DNA of 26,454 nt, from positions 1-26,454 of the forward strand of contig JAODMS010000094.1 of assembly GCA_025464925.1 (NCBI GenBank), in the 5' to 3' direction. Shown here one piece after another: positions 7,486-15,642 of this stretch. This stretch comes from Arthrobacter sp. Its GTDB lineage: Bacteria; Actinomycetota; Actinomycetes; Actinomycetales; Micrococcaceae. Within the stretch, counting starts at the first letter, position 1; each line of letters starts with the position of its first letter. A program made the translations under genes and the position numbers. The notes under the pieces are model-generated. The model was not told the origin of the DNA, made no database searches, and saw only the letters and a program-made list of their open reading frames with translations.

Positions 7486-8897
7486 ACCCGTCACCCTCGC
7501 TGGACTTGTCCGAGCTGCAGGGCCTGCTGCGGTCGGGTTTCACCTCATTGCCATACGCCAGGTTTTTCCTTTACACCGTGGGCAGCGACAGCTCGGGGCG
7601 GTCCTTCCTGGCGGTCCTGCTCCCGAAGGTCACCTCTGCAGCGGAGCGCGATGTCGAGGTGGTGACCCAAGTAGCGGTGACGGCCTCCGGTCTGCGGGCA
7701 TTGTCGGTGCCGGACGATGTCGTCGCGGGGTTTTCACTGGAGTTCACCGAAGGTATGGTCACGGCTGAGCGGAGTGCCTTTCTCGGGGACACCGGGGACC
7801 AGGACCCGGCCGACTGGGTGTGGGGCGGTCCAGGCAGTCCGCGAATCGACCTGCTGGTGATGACTTACGCACCTACCGAAGAACGGCTGGATGCTGCCTG
7901 CACTGGCGTGGATGCGCTCGCCACAGCCCACCAGTTGTCGGTTGCGGCGGTACTGGACACAGGCCACTGGTCACCGGAAGAGCCGTTCGGGTTCCGTGAC
8001 GGAATCTCGCAGCCGAGGCTGAACGAATTCGCCTCCGCGAGCCGCCACCCAACGTCGAATAATCCTTTTTCCGCGCCGCGTCCGGTGGCGCTTGGTGAGT
8101 TCGTTCTCGGCTATCCGAATGAGTACGGCCGGCTGACCGAGCGCCCCCTTCTGCCGCGGTCCGCCGACCCGGACCGGCTTCTGCCGGACGATTCCGCCGG
8201 CTCCGGCGGTGCCGACCTTGGCCGCAACGGCACCTACCTCGTGCTGCGGACGCTGCGCCAGAGCGTCGAGGAATTCTGGACTTACGTTAGGCAGGCCTCC
8301 GGCGGGGACCCCGAGGCTGCGACCGTGCTGGCGGCCAAGATGGTGGGGCGGTGGCCCAGCGGAGCGCCGCTCACGCTGAGTCCGGACCGGGACAGAGCCG
8401 AGCTGGCGCAAGCCAACGATTTCGGTTATCACGCCCGCGATGAGACGGGCCTGGCCTGCCCTGTCGGTGCCCACGTGCGGCGTGCCAACCCGCGGGACGC
8501 TTTGGATCCGGACCCTGGTTCCGCGAAGTCCCTGGCGGTCACCGACCGGCACCGCCTGCTCCGCCGGGGCCGCAGTTACGGACCTGCGCAGAACGGCGGT
8601 GCCATGGACGGTGAACGAGGCCTGCAGTTCGTGGCCTTGAACGCGAATCTTTCGCGGCAGTTTGAGTTTGTGCAGCACAGCTGGCTGGAGAGTCCCAAAT
8701 TCGCAGGGCTGTATGAGGACGTTGATCCCGTAACCGGAACGCGCCGCTCCGGCGCATCGACCTTCACGGTGCCGAAATCGCCGTTCCGTACCCGCCACCT
8801 GGACGTGCCGTCATTCGTGAAGACGAGGGGCGGGGCGTACTTCTTCCTCCCTGGCCTCCGGGCCCTTAAGTACCTCGCCACCGGCGCCGTCAAATGA
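7467..8897 (+). CDS. DyP-type haem peroxidase
   Basis: A 476-aa dye-decolorising peroxidase, which uses hydrogen peroxide to oxidise bulky substrates. The family signature GFRDG is present at residues 175-179, with distal D178. The proximal haem histidine is H336 in VGAHVRRANPRDAL, and the distal arginine region is RHRLLRRGRSYGP. The length and the extended C-terminus fit the larger (class P/V-like) DyP proteins rather than the exported Tat-dependent ones; no twin-arginine leader is seen. The start is GTG 7467, with GAGGAGG about 7 nt upstream, inside the end of the preceding gene. The stop overlaps the next start as ATGA. All catalytic residues are present, so it should be active. Confidence 0.92.
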   Translation: MAGPPVNPSPSLDLSELQGLLRSGFTSLPYARFFLYTVGSDSSGRSFLAVLLPKVTSAAERDVEVVTQVAVTASGLRALSVPDDVVAGFSLEFTEGMVTAERSAFLGDTGDQDPADWVWGGPGSPRIDLLVMTYAPTEERLDAACTGVDALATAHQLSVAAVLDTGHWSPEEPFGFRDGISQPRLNEFASASRHPTSNNPFSAPRPVALGEFVLGYPNEYGRLTERPLLPRSADPDRLLPDDSAGSGGADLGRNGTYLVLRTLRQSVEEFWTYVRQASGGDPEAATVLAAKMVGRWPSGAPLTLSPDRDRAELAQANDFGYHARDETGLACPVGAHVRRANPRDALDPDPGSAKSLAVTDRHRLLRRGRSYGPAQNGGAMDGERGLQFVALNANLSRQFEFVQHSWLESPKFAGLYEDVDPVTGTRRSGASTFTVPKSPFRTRHLDVPSFVKTRGGAYFFLPGLRALKYLATGAVK

Positions 8898-10084
8898 GCG
8901 CCGAGCGGGTCGTCAACAACGTGCTGACCCGGATGCTGTGGCTGGAGCGCCGGATTGATCCCCTGGTCCGGCCGGCGATCGACAAGATGGTGCGGCCACC
9001 GCTGCAGGCGGCGGTGCAGCATTTTGTCCGGCGCCGCCTGCCGGATCCCGGCCCCGGCCTGGCACAGGAACACCTGATGGACGGCGAGGAGCAGATCGTC
9101 GGCGAGATCATCGCTTCCATGGAAAAGTTCCTGCGCCGCGAATACCGGCCGGGCCAGGCGCAGCGGGCCGGCAACACCAAGACCTACGGGGTGGTGCGCG
9201 GCGAATTCGACGTGCCGGACGGCATCCCTGCGAACCTGCGCCATGGCCTGTTTGCCCGGCCCGGGACCTATCGGGCCTGGGTCCGGCTGGCCGGGCCCGG
9301 CCCGCTTGCCCCTGCCGACCTCCGCGACAACGCGATCATGAGCATCGGCGTCAAGGTCACCGGGGTTCCGGGAGCCAAGCTCGCCGAGGATGAGAAGAAC
9401 ACGCAGGACTTCCTCGGTATCAGTGCCCCCACGTTTACCACCCCGGACGTGCGGGAGAACCTGCAGCTGCAGCACGAGGTATGGAACCGGACGCCCCTGC
9501 TCTATTTCATCCGGCCCGGCAACTCGCACTGGCCCGACCTGATCATGCAGGGCCTCTATGCCAAGACCGCCGCGAGCCCATTGCAGGTGACCTATTACAG
9601 CTGCGTCCCGTACCTGCTCGGTGCGGGGCAGGCGGTGCAGTTCCGCTTTGCCGTCAGGCCGTTTCCGTTCCGGCGTGTGCCGTTTCGGCCGGGCCCGGAC
9701 TACCTCCGCGAAGCCCTCGTGGGCACGCTCGCCGAACGCGGCGTCGTCTTTGACCTGCTGGTGCAGGTCCAGACCGACCCGCGCCGGATGCTCATCGAAC
9801 ATGCCGGAGCGGTCTGGCCCGAGCGGCTCTCCCCGCCTGTGCGGGTGGCGGTACTGCGCCTGCCGCGGCAGCATTGCGATTCCCCCGCCCAGCGAGCCTT
9901 CGCGGACAACCTCTCCTTCAACCCCTGGCACGCCCTTCCCGAGCACCGTCCGCTCGGGAACCAGAACCGTGCCCGCCGCCCCATCTACGCCACCCTGTCC
10001 CGGGTACGCCAGCAAATGAACGATGCCCCCCACATCGAACCCACCGGTTATGAGGAGTTTCCCGATGAAGAACCTGCGCAATAA
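8894..10084 (+). CDS. Catalase-family haem protein with an atypical distal site
   Basis: A 396-aa member of the short catalase-like (SrpA-type) group. The catalase core is recognisable in TYGVVRGEFDVPDGIPANLRHGLF, shortened here as the motif around residues 97-120, in NTQDFL, and in the proximal RxxxY motif R361-x-x-x-Y365 in ARRPIYATLSR. The distal histidine expected in the position of DAH/VHARG appears to be N94 (QRAGNTKTYG). That would reduce classical catalase turnover and favour peroxidase or hydroperoxide chemistry, as in allene-oxide-synthase-like relatives. The first 60 residues are a helical extension. ATG 8894 overlaps the DyP stop by 4 nt. The stop lies 20 nt inside the next gene. 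The family call is firm; the activity is uncertain because of N94. Confidence 0.85.
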   Translation: MSAERVVNNVLTRMLWLERRIDPLVRPAIDKMVRPPLQAAVQHFVRRRLPDPGPGLAQEHLMDGEEQIVGEIIASMEKFLRREYRPGQAQRAGNTKTYGVVRGEFDVPDGIPANLRHGLFARPGTYRAWVRLAGPGPLAPADLRDNAIMSIGVKVTGVPGAKLAEDEKNTQDFLGISAPTFTTPDVRENLQLQHEVWNRTPLLYFIRPGNSHWPDLIMQGLYAKTAASPLQVTYYSCVPYLLGAGQAVQFRFAVRPFPFRRVPFRPGPDYLREALVGTLAERGVVFDLLVQVQTDPRRMLIEHAGAVWPERLSPPVRVAVLRLPRQHCDSPAQRAFADNLSFNPWHALPEHRPLGNQNRARRPIYATLSRVRQQMNDAPHIEPTGYEEFPDEEPAQ

Positions 10085-11966
10085 TCCTTCGGCCCCGTCG
10101 GGGACACGCAAAGAGACACCCCCCAGCCTGCCGCAGCCGGCAGATACGCGGTTACGGGCCGCGGGCTCCTATCGCAACAGCCTGGCGTGGCGACTGTTCG
10201 ACACGCTAGCCCTGGGCGTGGACCGGCTGCGTGCCTGGTTTCGGTTACCCAAACCGCTGGGCCTGCTCACCCTGGTCGGGATCCGCAACATCCTGCGGCG
10301 CAGCAACCTTTTCGACACAACGAACCAGCCCGCTGTAAACCCGCCAAGGCCGGGTCCCTATTCAGCGCCGGTGCTCACGGAACGGACGTCCGACGGCAGC
10401 TGGAACGACCTTGACCAGCCCGCCATGGGCATGGCCGGTACGCGGTTTGGCCGCAACGTGCCGATCGACAGCACGCGCCCTGAGCCACCGGAGCGGATGC
10501 TCCAACCGAATCCCCGCGAAGTAAGCCGCCGGCTGATGACCCGGAATCAGCTCATCCCTGCATCAGCCGGAAACGCGCTGATCGCGGCCTGGCTGCAGTT
10601 CATGATTCGCGATTGGTTCAGCCACGGGCGCAGTCCGCACGAAAACCCCTGGATCCTGGCGCTCGAGCCCGACGACGACTGGCCAGCACCGCCGTTGATC
10701 GTACCCCGCACTCCTCCCGACCCCACCGCACCGGAGAACTTCCCCTTTCCCCCGACGTACGTCAACGTAACAACCCATTGGTGGGACGGTTCGCAAATCT
10801 ACGGCACGGGCCAAGCCGAGCAGGATTTCCTTAGGTCCGGGCAGGGCGGAAAACTCCGCATCGAGAACGGGATGCAGCCGCTCCCCGCGGACCCCACCGA
10901 AAACCCGGCCCTGACGCCGGGGTTCTGGCTGGGCCTGGGCATGATGCAGACCCTGTTCGCCCTCGAGCACAACGCTATCTGCGACCGGCTCGCCGCAGCC
11001 TATCCCGGGTGGAGCGACGAACAGTTGTTCCAGCGGGGCCGGCTGGTGACGGCGGCCCTGCTGGCAAAAATCCACACTGTCGAATGGACGCCGACCGTGG
11101 TTGCGCATCCCACGTCGGTGACGGCCCTGCACGCCAACTGGTACGGCCTGGCCGGCCGCCGCCTGCACGATGTTTTCGGAAGGCTCAGCTCCGACGAAAT
11201 CGTCAGCGGCATCCCGGGATCGCAAACGCAACACTACGGTGTTCCCTTCGCGTTGACGGAAGAGTTCGTGGCCGTATACCGGATGCATCCGCTGCTGCCG
11301 GACACTTTCGACTTCAGGACGGTTGCGGGTGACGGGCAGACAATGGGAGAAATGGAGTTAGACCAGCTGACGGGGCCCCCCGCGGTCGACCTGCTTCGCG
11401 ACTCCCGACTGGGTGACCTGCTGTACACCTTCGGGACAATGAACCCCGGGCTGGTCACCTTGCATAACTACCCGAAGCACCTGCAGACATTCCGCCGTCC
11501 CGACGGGCAACTCATGGACCTTGCATCGACCGACATTCTGCGCAGCCGCGAACTCGGAGTTCCGCGCTACACCGAATTCCGCCGTCTGCTCCACCTCCCG
11601 GTCCCCCGCAGCTTCGGCGACATCACGGACAACCCCGACTGGGCGCGCGAACTCAGCGGCGTCTACGGCGGTGACATCGACCGGGTGGACCTGATAGCAG
11701 GAATGTACGCCGAAACGCGCCCCCCAGGATTTGCCTTCAGCGACACCGCCTTCCGGATCTTCATCCTCATGGCCTCGCGACGGTTGAACAGCGACCGCTT
11801 CTTTACCCGTGACTTCACCCCGGCGGTCTACACCCCCGAAGGGCTGCGTTGGATCGACGAAAACACCATGGTCACCGTCCTGCTTCGGCATTGTCCGGAA
11901 CTGGCGCCGGCGCTGCGTTCGACACCCAACGCCTTCGCCCTGTGGCCACGAACCATCCGGCCATAG
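10065..11966 (+). CDS. Animal-type haem peroxidase, alpha-dioxygenase/cyclooxygenase-like
   Basis: A 633-aa member of the peroxidase-cyclooxygenase superfamily, closest by eye to fatty-acid alpha-dioxygenases. Supporting motifs are WLQFMIRDWFSHG (residues about 176-188), THWWDGSQIYG, LFALEHNAICDRL, VYRMHPLLPDTF, and the late GVPRYTEFRR. The last-but-one motif has the cyclooxygenase layout of a radical-forming tyrosine (Y405) three residues before the proximal haem histidine (H408). In alpha-dioxygenases the first motif has histidine as distal haem residue; here it is R182 (codon CGC at 10608-10610). There is no signal peptide. ATG 10065 is chosen over 10023 because GAGGAG lies 8 nt before it. 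It is the last gene of the operon. Fatty-acid oxygenation is the likely family role; the Arg makes activity uncertain. Confidence 0.88.
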   Translation: MKNLRNNPSAPSGTRKETPPSLPQPADTRLRAAGSYRNSLAWRLFDTLALGVDRLRAWFRLPKPLGLLTLVGIRNILRRSNLFDTTNQPAVNPPRPGPYSAPVLTERTSDGSWNDLDQPAMGMAGTRFGRNVPIDSTRPEPPERMLQPNPREVSRRLMTRNQLIPASAGNALIAAWLQFMIRDWFSHGRSPHENPWILALEPDDDWPAPPLIVPRTPPDPTAPENFPFPPTYVNVTTHWWDGSQIYGTGQAEQDFLRSGQGGKLRIENGMQPLPADPTENPALTPGFWLGLGMMQTLFALEHNAICDRLAAAYPGWSDEQLFQRGRLVTAALLAKIHTVEWTPTVVAHPTSVTALHANWYGLAGRRLHDVFGRLSSDEIVSGIPGSQTQHYGVPFALTEEFVAVYRMHPLLPDTFDFRTVAGDGQTMGEMELDQLTGPPAVDLLRDSRLGDLLYTFGTMNPGLVTLHNYPKHLQTFRRPDGQLMDLASTDILRSRELGVPRYTEFRRLLHLPVPRSFGDITDNPDWARELSGVYGGDIDRVDLIAGMYAETRPPGFAFSDTAFRIFILMASRRLNSDRFFTRDFTPAVYTPEGLRWIDENTMVTVLLRHCPELAPALRSTPNAFALWPRTIRP

Positions 11967-12129
11967 CGTGCCGTGCGCCGGCGGGGCCTTAGTGCAGCCC
12001 AGTCCGGGTACTGGACGTGCCTCCTTACAATAGGAACAGGCTATTCAGCCGTGCCGCTCCGCCCTCGCGGACCAAGCCTTCTCAGGCGTCCTGATGCTTA
12101 TCCGCTCAACCTGAATGTTGACGATCGTT

Positions 12130-12582
12130 ATGAGAACCACATCATTGTCCGGCCTGGCCGGATTCATGACCGTCCTTGGCCTGCTGTCCGGCACGGCGCC
12201 GGCCGGTGCGGCCACCCTGGCCGCGGCGGACCCCACCGTGGAAATGCCGGACCGCGGATTGCTACTGGCCGGCGGTGCGGGCGCCTCGCTCAAGATCACG
12301 TTCCGGTGCGAGGCCGGGCAGTCCTACAACTTGTTCATTGAGTTGTCCCAGGTCGTCCTGGATGGCCGCACCGCATCGGGACTCGGGTTCGCCGGCCCGG
12401 GCACCTGCAACGGAAACGCCGAGACCGCGGATGTTCTGGCCCTCGCCGGTGGTGCTTTCTATGCCTTCCGCGACGGAGATGCGGCGGCCAGGCTGTCCCT
12501 GTCGATATGCCCTACCGATCAGATGTGCAGCCAGGTCATGGATTCCGGGGTCTTAAGACTCCAGGAGTCGTTCGAGGACTGA
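12130..12582 (+). CDS. Secreted small protein, unknown family
   Basis: About 150 aa with a typical Sec signal peptide: R2, hydrophobic core LAGFMTVLGLLSG, and an AGA cleavage region near residue 27. The mature part is about 120 residues, beta-rich, with four cysteines (FRCE, GTCNG, SICPTDQMC) that could make two disulfides. The start could also be ATG 12115; neither has a clear Shine-Dalgarno. TACAAT at 12026-12031 could be a -10, giving a leader of about 90 nt. It lacks the paired RTAACG promoter of its neighbours. It is the only protein of the locus with a clear export signal. No family recognised. Confidence 0.65.
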   Translation: MRTTSLSGLAGFMTVLGLLSGTAPAGAATLAAADPTVEMPDRGLLLAGGAGASLKITFRCEAGQSYNLFIELSQVVLDGRTASGLGFAGPGTCNGNAETADVLALAGGAFYAFRDGDAAARLSLSICPTDQMCSQVMDSGVLRLQESFED

Positions 12583-12621
12583 GCATCGGCTGCGGCCGGT
12601 GATGCGTGGCGGTGGCCGTCA

Positions 12622-12650
12622 TTGTCCAAGCGGCGGGCGGGATCTAGACT
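12622..12650 (+). promoter_or_regulatory. Candidate promoter for a leaderless transcript
   Basis: TTGTCC (12622-12627), 17-nt spacer, TAGACT (12645-12650), then ATG at 12657 only 6 nt further. This spacing places the transcript start at or next to the start codon, the usual leaderless arrangement in actinobacteria. It would drive the 12657-15325 operon. Confidence 0.45.
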
Positions 12651-12656
12651 CCTCTC

Positions 12657-12866
12657 ATGATCCCGGGTCACGCCGTGAGTGCGCTGATATCCGTGTTGGG
12701 CTACTCCGTCATGCCGCGGGAGACGTCGCTGCAGCCGAACTCCGCCAGCGCCCGCGCCCGTCCTATCGACCGGGACATCGCCGATCTCGACGGAGACGAT
12801 CCGGGCGGAATCCCGAAACTGCCCGACCTCCGCCTGTCCGGAATGGAACGGGAACGGGCCAGATGA
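12657..12866 (+). CDS. Possible leaderless 69-aa leader protein
   Basis: A 69-aa ORF without a Shine-Dalgarno but with a well-placed TAGACT -10 box just ahead of its ATG. It ends in an ATGA overlap with the next gene, which suggests coupling. The N-terminal 20 residues are hydrophobic; the remainder is rich in Arg, Asp and Pro. No family recognised. It may be a real small protein or only a translated leader that delivers ribosomes to the PGDYG-like gene. Support comes from promoter geometry and the overlap, not from protein similarity. Confidence 0.4.
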   Translation: MIPGHAVSALISVLGYSVMPRETSLQPNSASARARPIDRDIADLDGDDPGGIPKLPDLRLSGMERERAR

Positions 12867-13252
12867 CCGAACGCCGTCGTTATCGCCCCAGACCGGACCA
12901 GTACGTTATCGCCGTGCCGCTGCGCCTCGACACCCCCGGGTTCGGGTACAGCAAGTGGGGTGGCGAGCAATACTGCAAAGCCGGCGACTGGCTCGTTGAT
13001 AATGACGGCGACATCTACACGGTAGACGCCGATGTCTTCGCCGCCACGTATCGCCAGATCCGTCGCGGGGCATATCTGAAGTCCACACCCGTGTGGGCAG
13101 AAGCCGCCCGAGAGGACGGCAGCATAGCCACCAAGGAGGGCCGTACCCACTACAACCAGGGCGATTACGTGGTGTTTAACAATGAAGACGGCACCGATGC
13201 CTACGCCATGAGCGCGGAGACGTTCGAATCTCGCTATGAACCGGACGACTAG
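12863..13252 (+). CDS. PGDYG-like domain protein with two internal repeats
   Basis: A 129-aa protein with two copies of a motif around residues 38-63 (KAGDWLVDNDGDIYTVDADVF) and 97-126 (QGDYVVFNNEDG, then AETFESRYEP). Each has the pattern GD-aromatic-V, an NxDG turn, a tyrosine, then F and Y in a short helix. This is the feature set of the small PGDYG domain found fused or beside bacterial signalling and conflict proteins. The start is ATG 12863, overlapping the previous stop, with GGAACGGG upstream. It is followed 39 nt later by the TIR-like/SLOG-like gene with a strong ribosome site. It likely acts with that protein; the biochemical role is unknown. Confidence 0.7.
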   Translation: MTERRRYRPRPDQYVIAVPLRLDTPGFGYSKWGGEQYCKAGDWLVDNDGDIYTVDADVFAATYRQIRRGAYLKSTPVWAEAAREDGSIATKEGRTHYNQGDYVVFNNEDGTDAYAMSAETFESRYEPDD

Positions 13253-13291
13253 GCGCCGCGGAAGGACAGCCCACAGGAGGAGAAGGGTGAT

Positions 13292-15325
13292 ATGCGTTTG
13301 TTCGTCATTCGGGGATTTGGCACGCACCGGGACTCCTCAGGGGCGACAATCGACTTCGAGCAAGTCCACAGCGTGCTCATTAAGCCGGCCATGGAACGGT
13401 GTGGGCTGACGGGCGGAACCACGGGCCAGGTCGTGGACGCCGGCGATATCCGTGCGGACATGTTCGCCCTCATCGTCGAGGCCGACGTAGTCATCTGCGA
13501 CATCACGATGCACAACGCCAACGTTTTTTACGAACTCGGGATCCGGCACGCGTTGCGGAAGAAGCACACGGTCCTCATCCGGGGCGATCGGACGGCGGAT
13601 GAGGCCCCGTTCGATCTGTCGACTGACCGCTACCTGACCTACCCGGTCGGCAACCCTGCAGCGGCCCTTGATGACCTCGTGGCAACAATCACCGCGGGCT
13701 TGACCGCACCGCGGGAGACTGACAGCCCAGTTTTTCAGCTACTGCCCCATCTGGCCGAGGCGGATCCTTCGGAGGTCGCGGTCGTACCGTTGGAATTCGC
13801 GGAGGAAGTTGCACGTGCCGAAGCCTCCGCCGACAAGGGATGGCTGCGACTCCTCGCCGAGGAGGTGCGGGCTGAACGGTTCCGCATGGACGGGCTGAAA
13901 CTCATTGCCCGGGCGCAATGGAGCCTGAAGGATCTCGCCGGGGCACGAGAAAGTTGGGAAACAATCAGGAACGTGTGGACCGGGGATATCGAAGCCAACC
14001 TTGCCCTGGCCAACATCTGCGAACGGCTCTACCGTGAAAATCTACAGCAGGACCTGCTTGAGGTTTCGAACCAGGCAATCCACCGCGTACTGGACAATGA
14101 AAAAACCCCGCTCAATCAGCAGGCCGAAGCCCTCGCCTTGCAGGGAAGAAACCTGAAAACGCTGTTGCGCCTGGAATTCGGCGGCCTGGGCACCGTGGAG
14201 GAACGGCGCCTCCGTGCCCTGGACCACAAGCTGCTGCAGTCCTACGAGGCATACCGGAGTGCCCTTTACGTTGATCTCAACAACGTTTACCCGGGAATTT
14301 CGGCCTTGCAGGCGGGGGTGATCCTTCAGGACCTCTCCTCCCATGCTGGATGGCGGAACATGTTCGGCAGGGATGCTGTCAAGGCGCAGCGTTTCCGGGA
14401 TGACCTGGAAACCCAGCTTTTTTCGCTGCGCTATGTAGTCGGCGCCGCGATAGAAAAAGCCTTGGACCGTGCGACCGGTGAGGGGCTCATGTGGGCGCAA
14501 ATCAGTGATGCCGATCTTCTATTTCTGACCTCCACAGAGGCGGTGGGTCAAGAAGATGCCGAAGCAGTAGTAGCTGCCTACCGAGATGCCATCCCGAAGG
14601 GCAAAGCATTTGCCTGGGATGCCACCCGGGGGCAACTGGAACTGTTCGCCGCACTGGGAATCAAGCCCGGGTTGGCGCAGAAAGTCATTCAGGAGATGGA
14701 CGCCCGCTTCAAGAGTGTGAAGCCCGTACACCTTGTCGTCTTCTCCGGGCACACCGTCGACGCGCGGCAGTCGGACCTGCCACTGTTCCCGGCCGCCTCT
14801 GAAGCCAAAGCCCGGACACTGATCCGTGCCGCCGTCGAACGGCTACGGCGCGGCGACGAGGAACTGGTGGTGCTGGCCTCCGCCGCGCCCGGAGCAGACA
14901 TCCTGATGCATGAGGTGTGCGCAGAACTCGGCGTGAAAAGCGTGCTCTGCCTGCCGGTCCCTGCACCGGTCGTTGCCCGCGAAGTCTTCACCAACAGCTT
15001 TAGGTGGCTTTCGCGGTTCCGTGATGTCGTCAAGGCACACAGCAACAAGGACACCCTGGTCCTGGGCAACGAGACCGACGGTGTCCAGCTCCCCCGCTGG
15101 CTGCGGCACCGGTCCACTGATGCATGGGAACGGGGCAACAGGTGGGTCATCAAGGTGGCGGAATCCTGGGACGCCAGGCAGAAAACGATGATGGCACTTT
15201 GGGACGGCTGTCCCGCCGGGGACGCCACCGGCGGAACTGCCTTCATGGTGCAGCTGGCCCGGCAGTCCGGGCTCATGGCAATAGACATCATCGACAGCAA
15301 CCAGCTAGCTTCCGAACCGGACTAG
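13292..15325 (+). CDS. TIR-like / TPR (TRAFs-binding type) / SLOG-like signalling protein
   Basis: A 677-aa protein with three parts. Residues 1-140 form a Rossmann-like nucleotide-binding domain related to TIR/nucleoside deoxyribosyltransferases: VVICDITMHNANVFYELG, with D70 and E81 spaced as in those enzymes. Residues about 160-440 are helical and TPR-like, the region called TRAFs-binding (DUF4071) in related proteins. Residues about 478-677 form a second Rossmann domain with HLVVFSGHTVDA and VLASAAPGADILMHEVC, typical of SLOG-type nucleotide sensors. AGGAGGAGAAGGG precedes the ATG. Families of this architecture are known from nucleotide-signalled conflict systems. Here it is followed by proteases and a caspase, so a sensor/effector role in the locus is inferred. 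Domain calls are from motif recognition only. Confidence 0.75.
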   Translation: MRLFVIRGFGTHRDSSGATIDFEQVHSVLIKPAMERCGLTGGTTGQVVDAGDIRADMFALIVEADVVICDITMHNANVFYELGIRHALRKKHTVLIRGDRTADEAPFDLSTDRYLTYPVGNPAAALDDLVATITAGLTAPRETDSPVFQLLPHLAEADPSEVAVVPLEFAEEVARAEASADKGWLRLLAEEVRAERFRMDGLKLIARAQWSLKDLAGARESWETIRNVWTGDIEANLALANICERLYRENLQQDLLEVSNQAIHRVLDNEKTPLNQQAEALALQGRNLKTLLRLEFGGLGTVEERRLRALDHKLLQSYEAYRSALYVDLNNVYPGISALQAGVILQDLSSHAGWRNMFGRDAVKAQRFRDDLETQLFSLRYVVGAAIEKALDRATGEGLMWAQISDADLLFLTSTEAVGQEDAEAVVAAYRDAIPKGKAFAWDATRGQLELFAALGIKPGLAQKVIQEMDARFKSVKPVHLVVFSGHTVDARQSDLPLFPAASEAKARTLIRAAVERLRRGDEELVVLASAAPGADILMHEVCAELGVKSVLCLPVPAPVVAREVFTNSFRWLSRFRDVVKAHSNKDTLVLGNETDGVQLPRWLRHRSTDAWERGNRWVIKVAESWDARQKTMMALWDGCPAGDATGGTAFMVQLARQSGLMAIDIIDSNQLASEPD

Positions 15326-15331
15326 TACGTT

Positions 15332-15353
15332 CTCCGGTGCTGCCGGCCCGGAG
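15332..15353. terminator. Weak bidirectional hairpin between convergent genes
   Basis: CTCCGG (15332-15337) pairs with CCGGAG (15348-15353) around a 10-nt loop, in the 37-bp gap between two converging genes. There is no clear U-run on either side, so this is only a modest terminator candidate. Confidence 0.3.
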
Positions 15354-15362
15354 CCGACACTC

Positions 15363-15593
15363 TTACTGGAGGTCGTCTTCCGCGGGCGGGAGCCGGACTG
15401 GCTGTTCCTCGTCTACAGACTCGACGCCGTCGACAGCATCCAGCGTCGCCCGACGGTCATCAGGTACTGACCCGGTAATGAAGCCGAGTCGAAGCACCTG
15501 CTCGACCTGCATGCCCCGGGCACGCAGGGCCTCGGCGACGTCACCGATGACGGGCAGGTGCTCCCGATCGACTGTCACGCTGACGTTGACCAT
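15363..15593 (-). CDS. Stand-alone peptidase-inhibitor I9-like small protein
   Basis: A 76-aa protein whose sequence fits the beta-alpha-beta-beta-alpha-beta layout of subtilisin propeptides (inhibitor family I9). It has strand VNVSVTV, helix PVIGDVAEALRARGM, hairpin VEQVLRLGFITGSV, helix DRRATLDAVDG, strand VESVDEEQPVRL and an acidic, flexible C-terminal tail. In I9 proteins the C-terminal tail lies in the protease active site. It is encoded 49 nt downstream of the subtilase, in the same direction and probably on the same mRNA. A chaperone or inhibitor of that protease, acting in trans, is the natural reading. Similarity is by fold pattern only, so the call is moderate. Confidence 0.6.
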   Translation of the reverse strand: MVNVSVTVDREHLPVIGDVAEALRARGMQVEQVLRLGFITGSVPDDRRATLDAVDGVESVDEEQPVRLPPAEDDLQ

Positions 15594-15642
15594 GTTCCCA
15601 GCCTACGCTGCCTGATACTTCGGGGCGCCAGATCCGGGGCCC

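Noticed and set aside
8576..10111. 511-aa minus-strand ORF
   Set aside because: It lies antisense to the DyP and catalase-like genes, whose catalytic motifs are clear on the plus strand.
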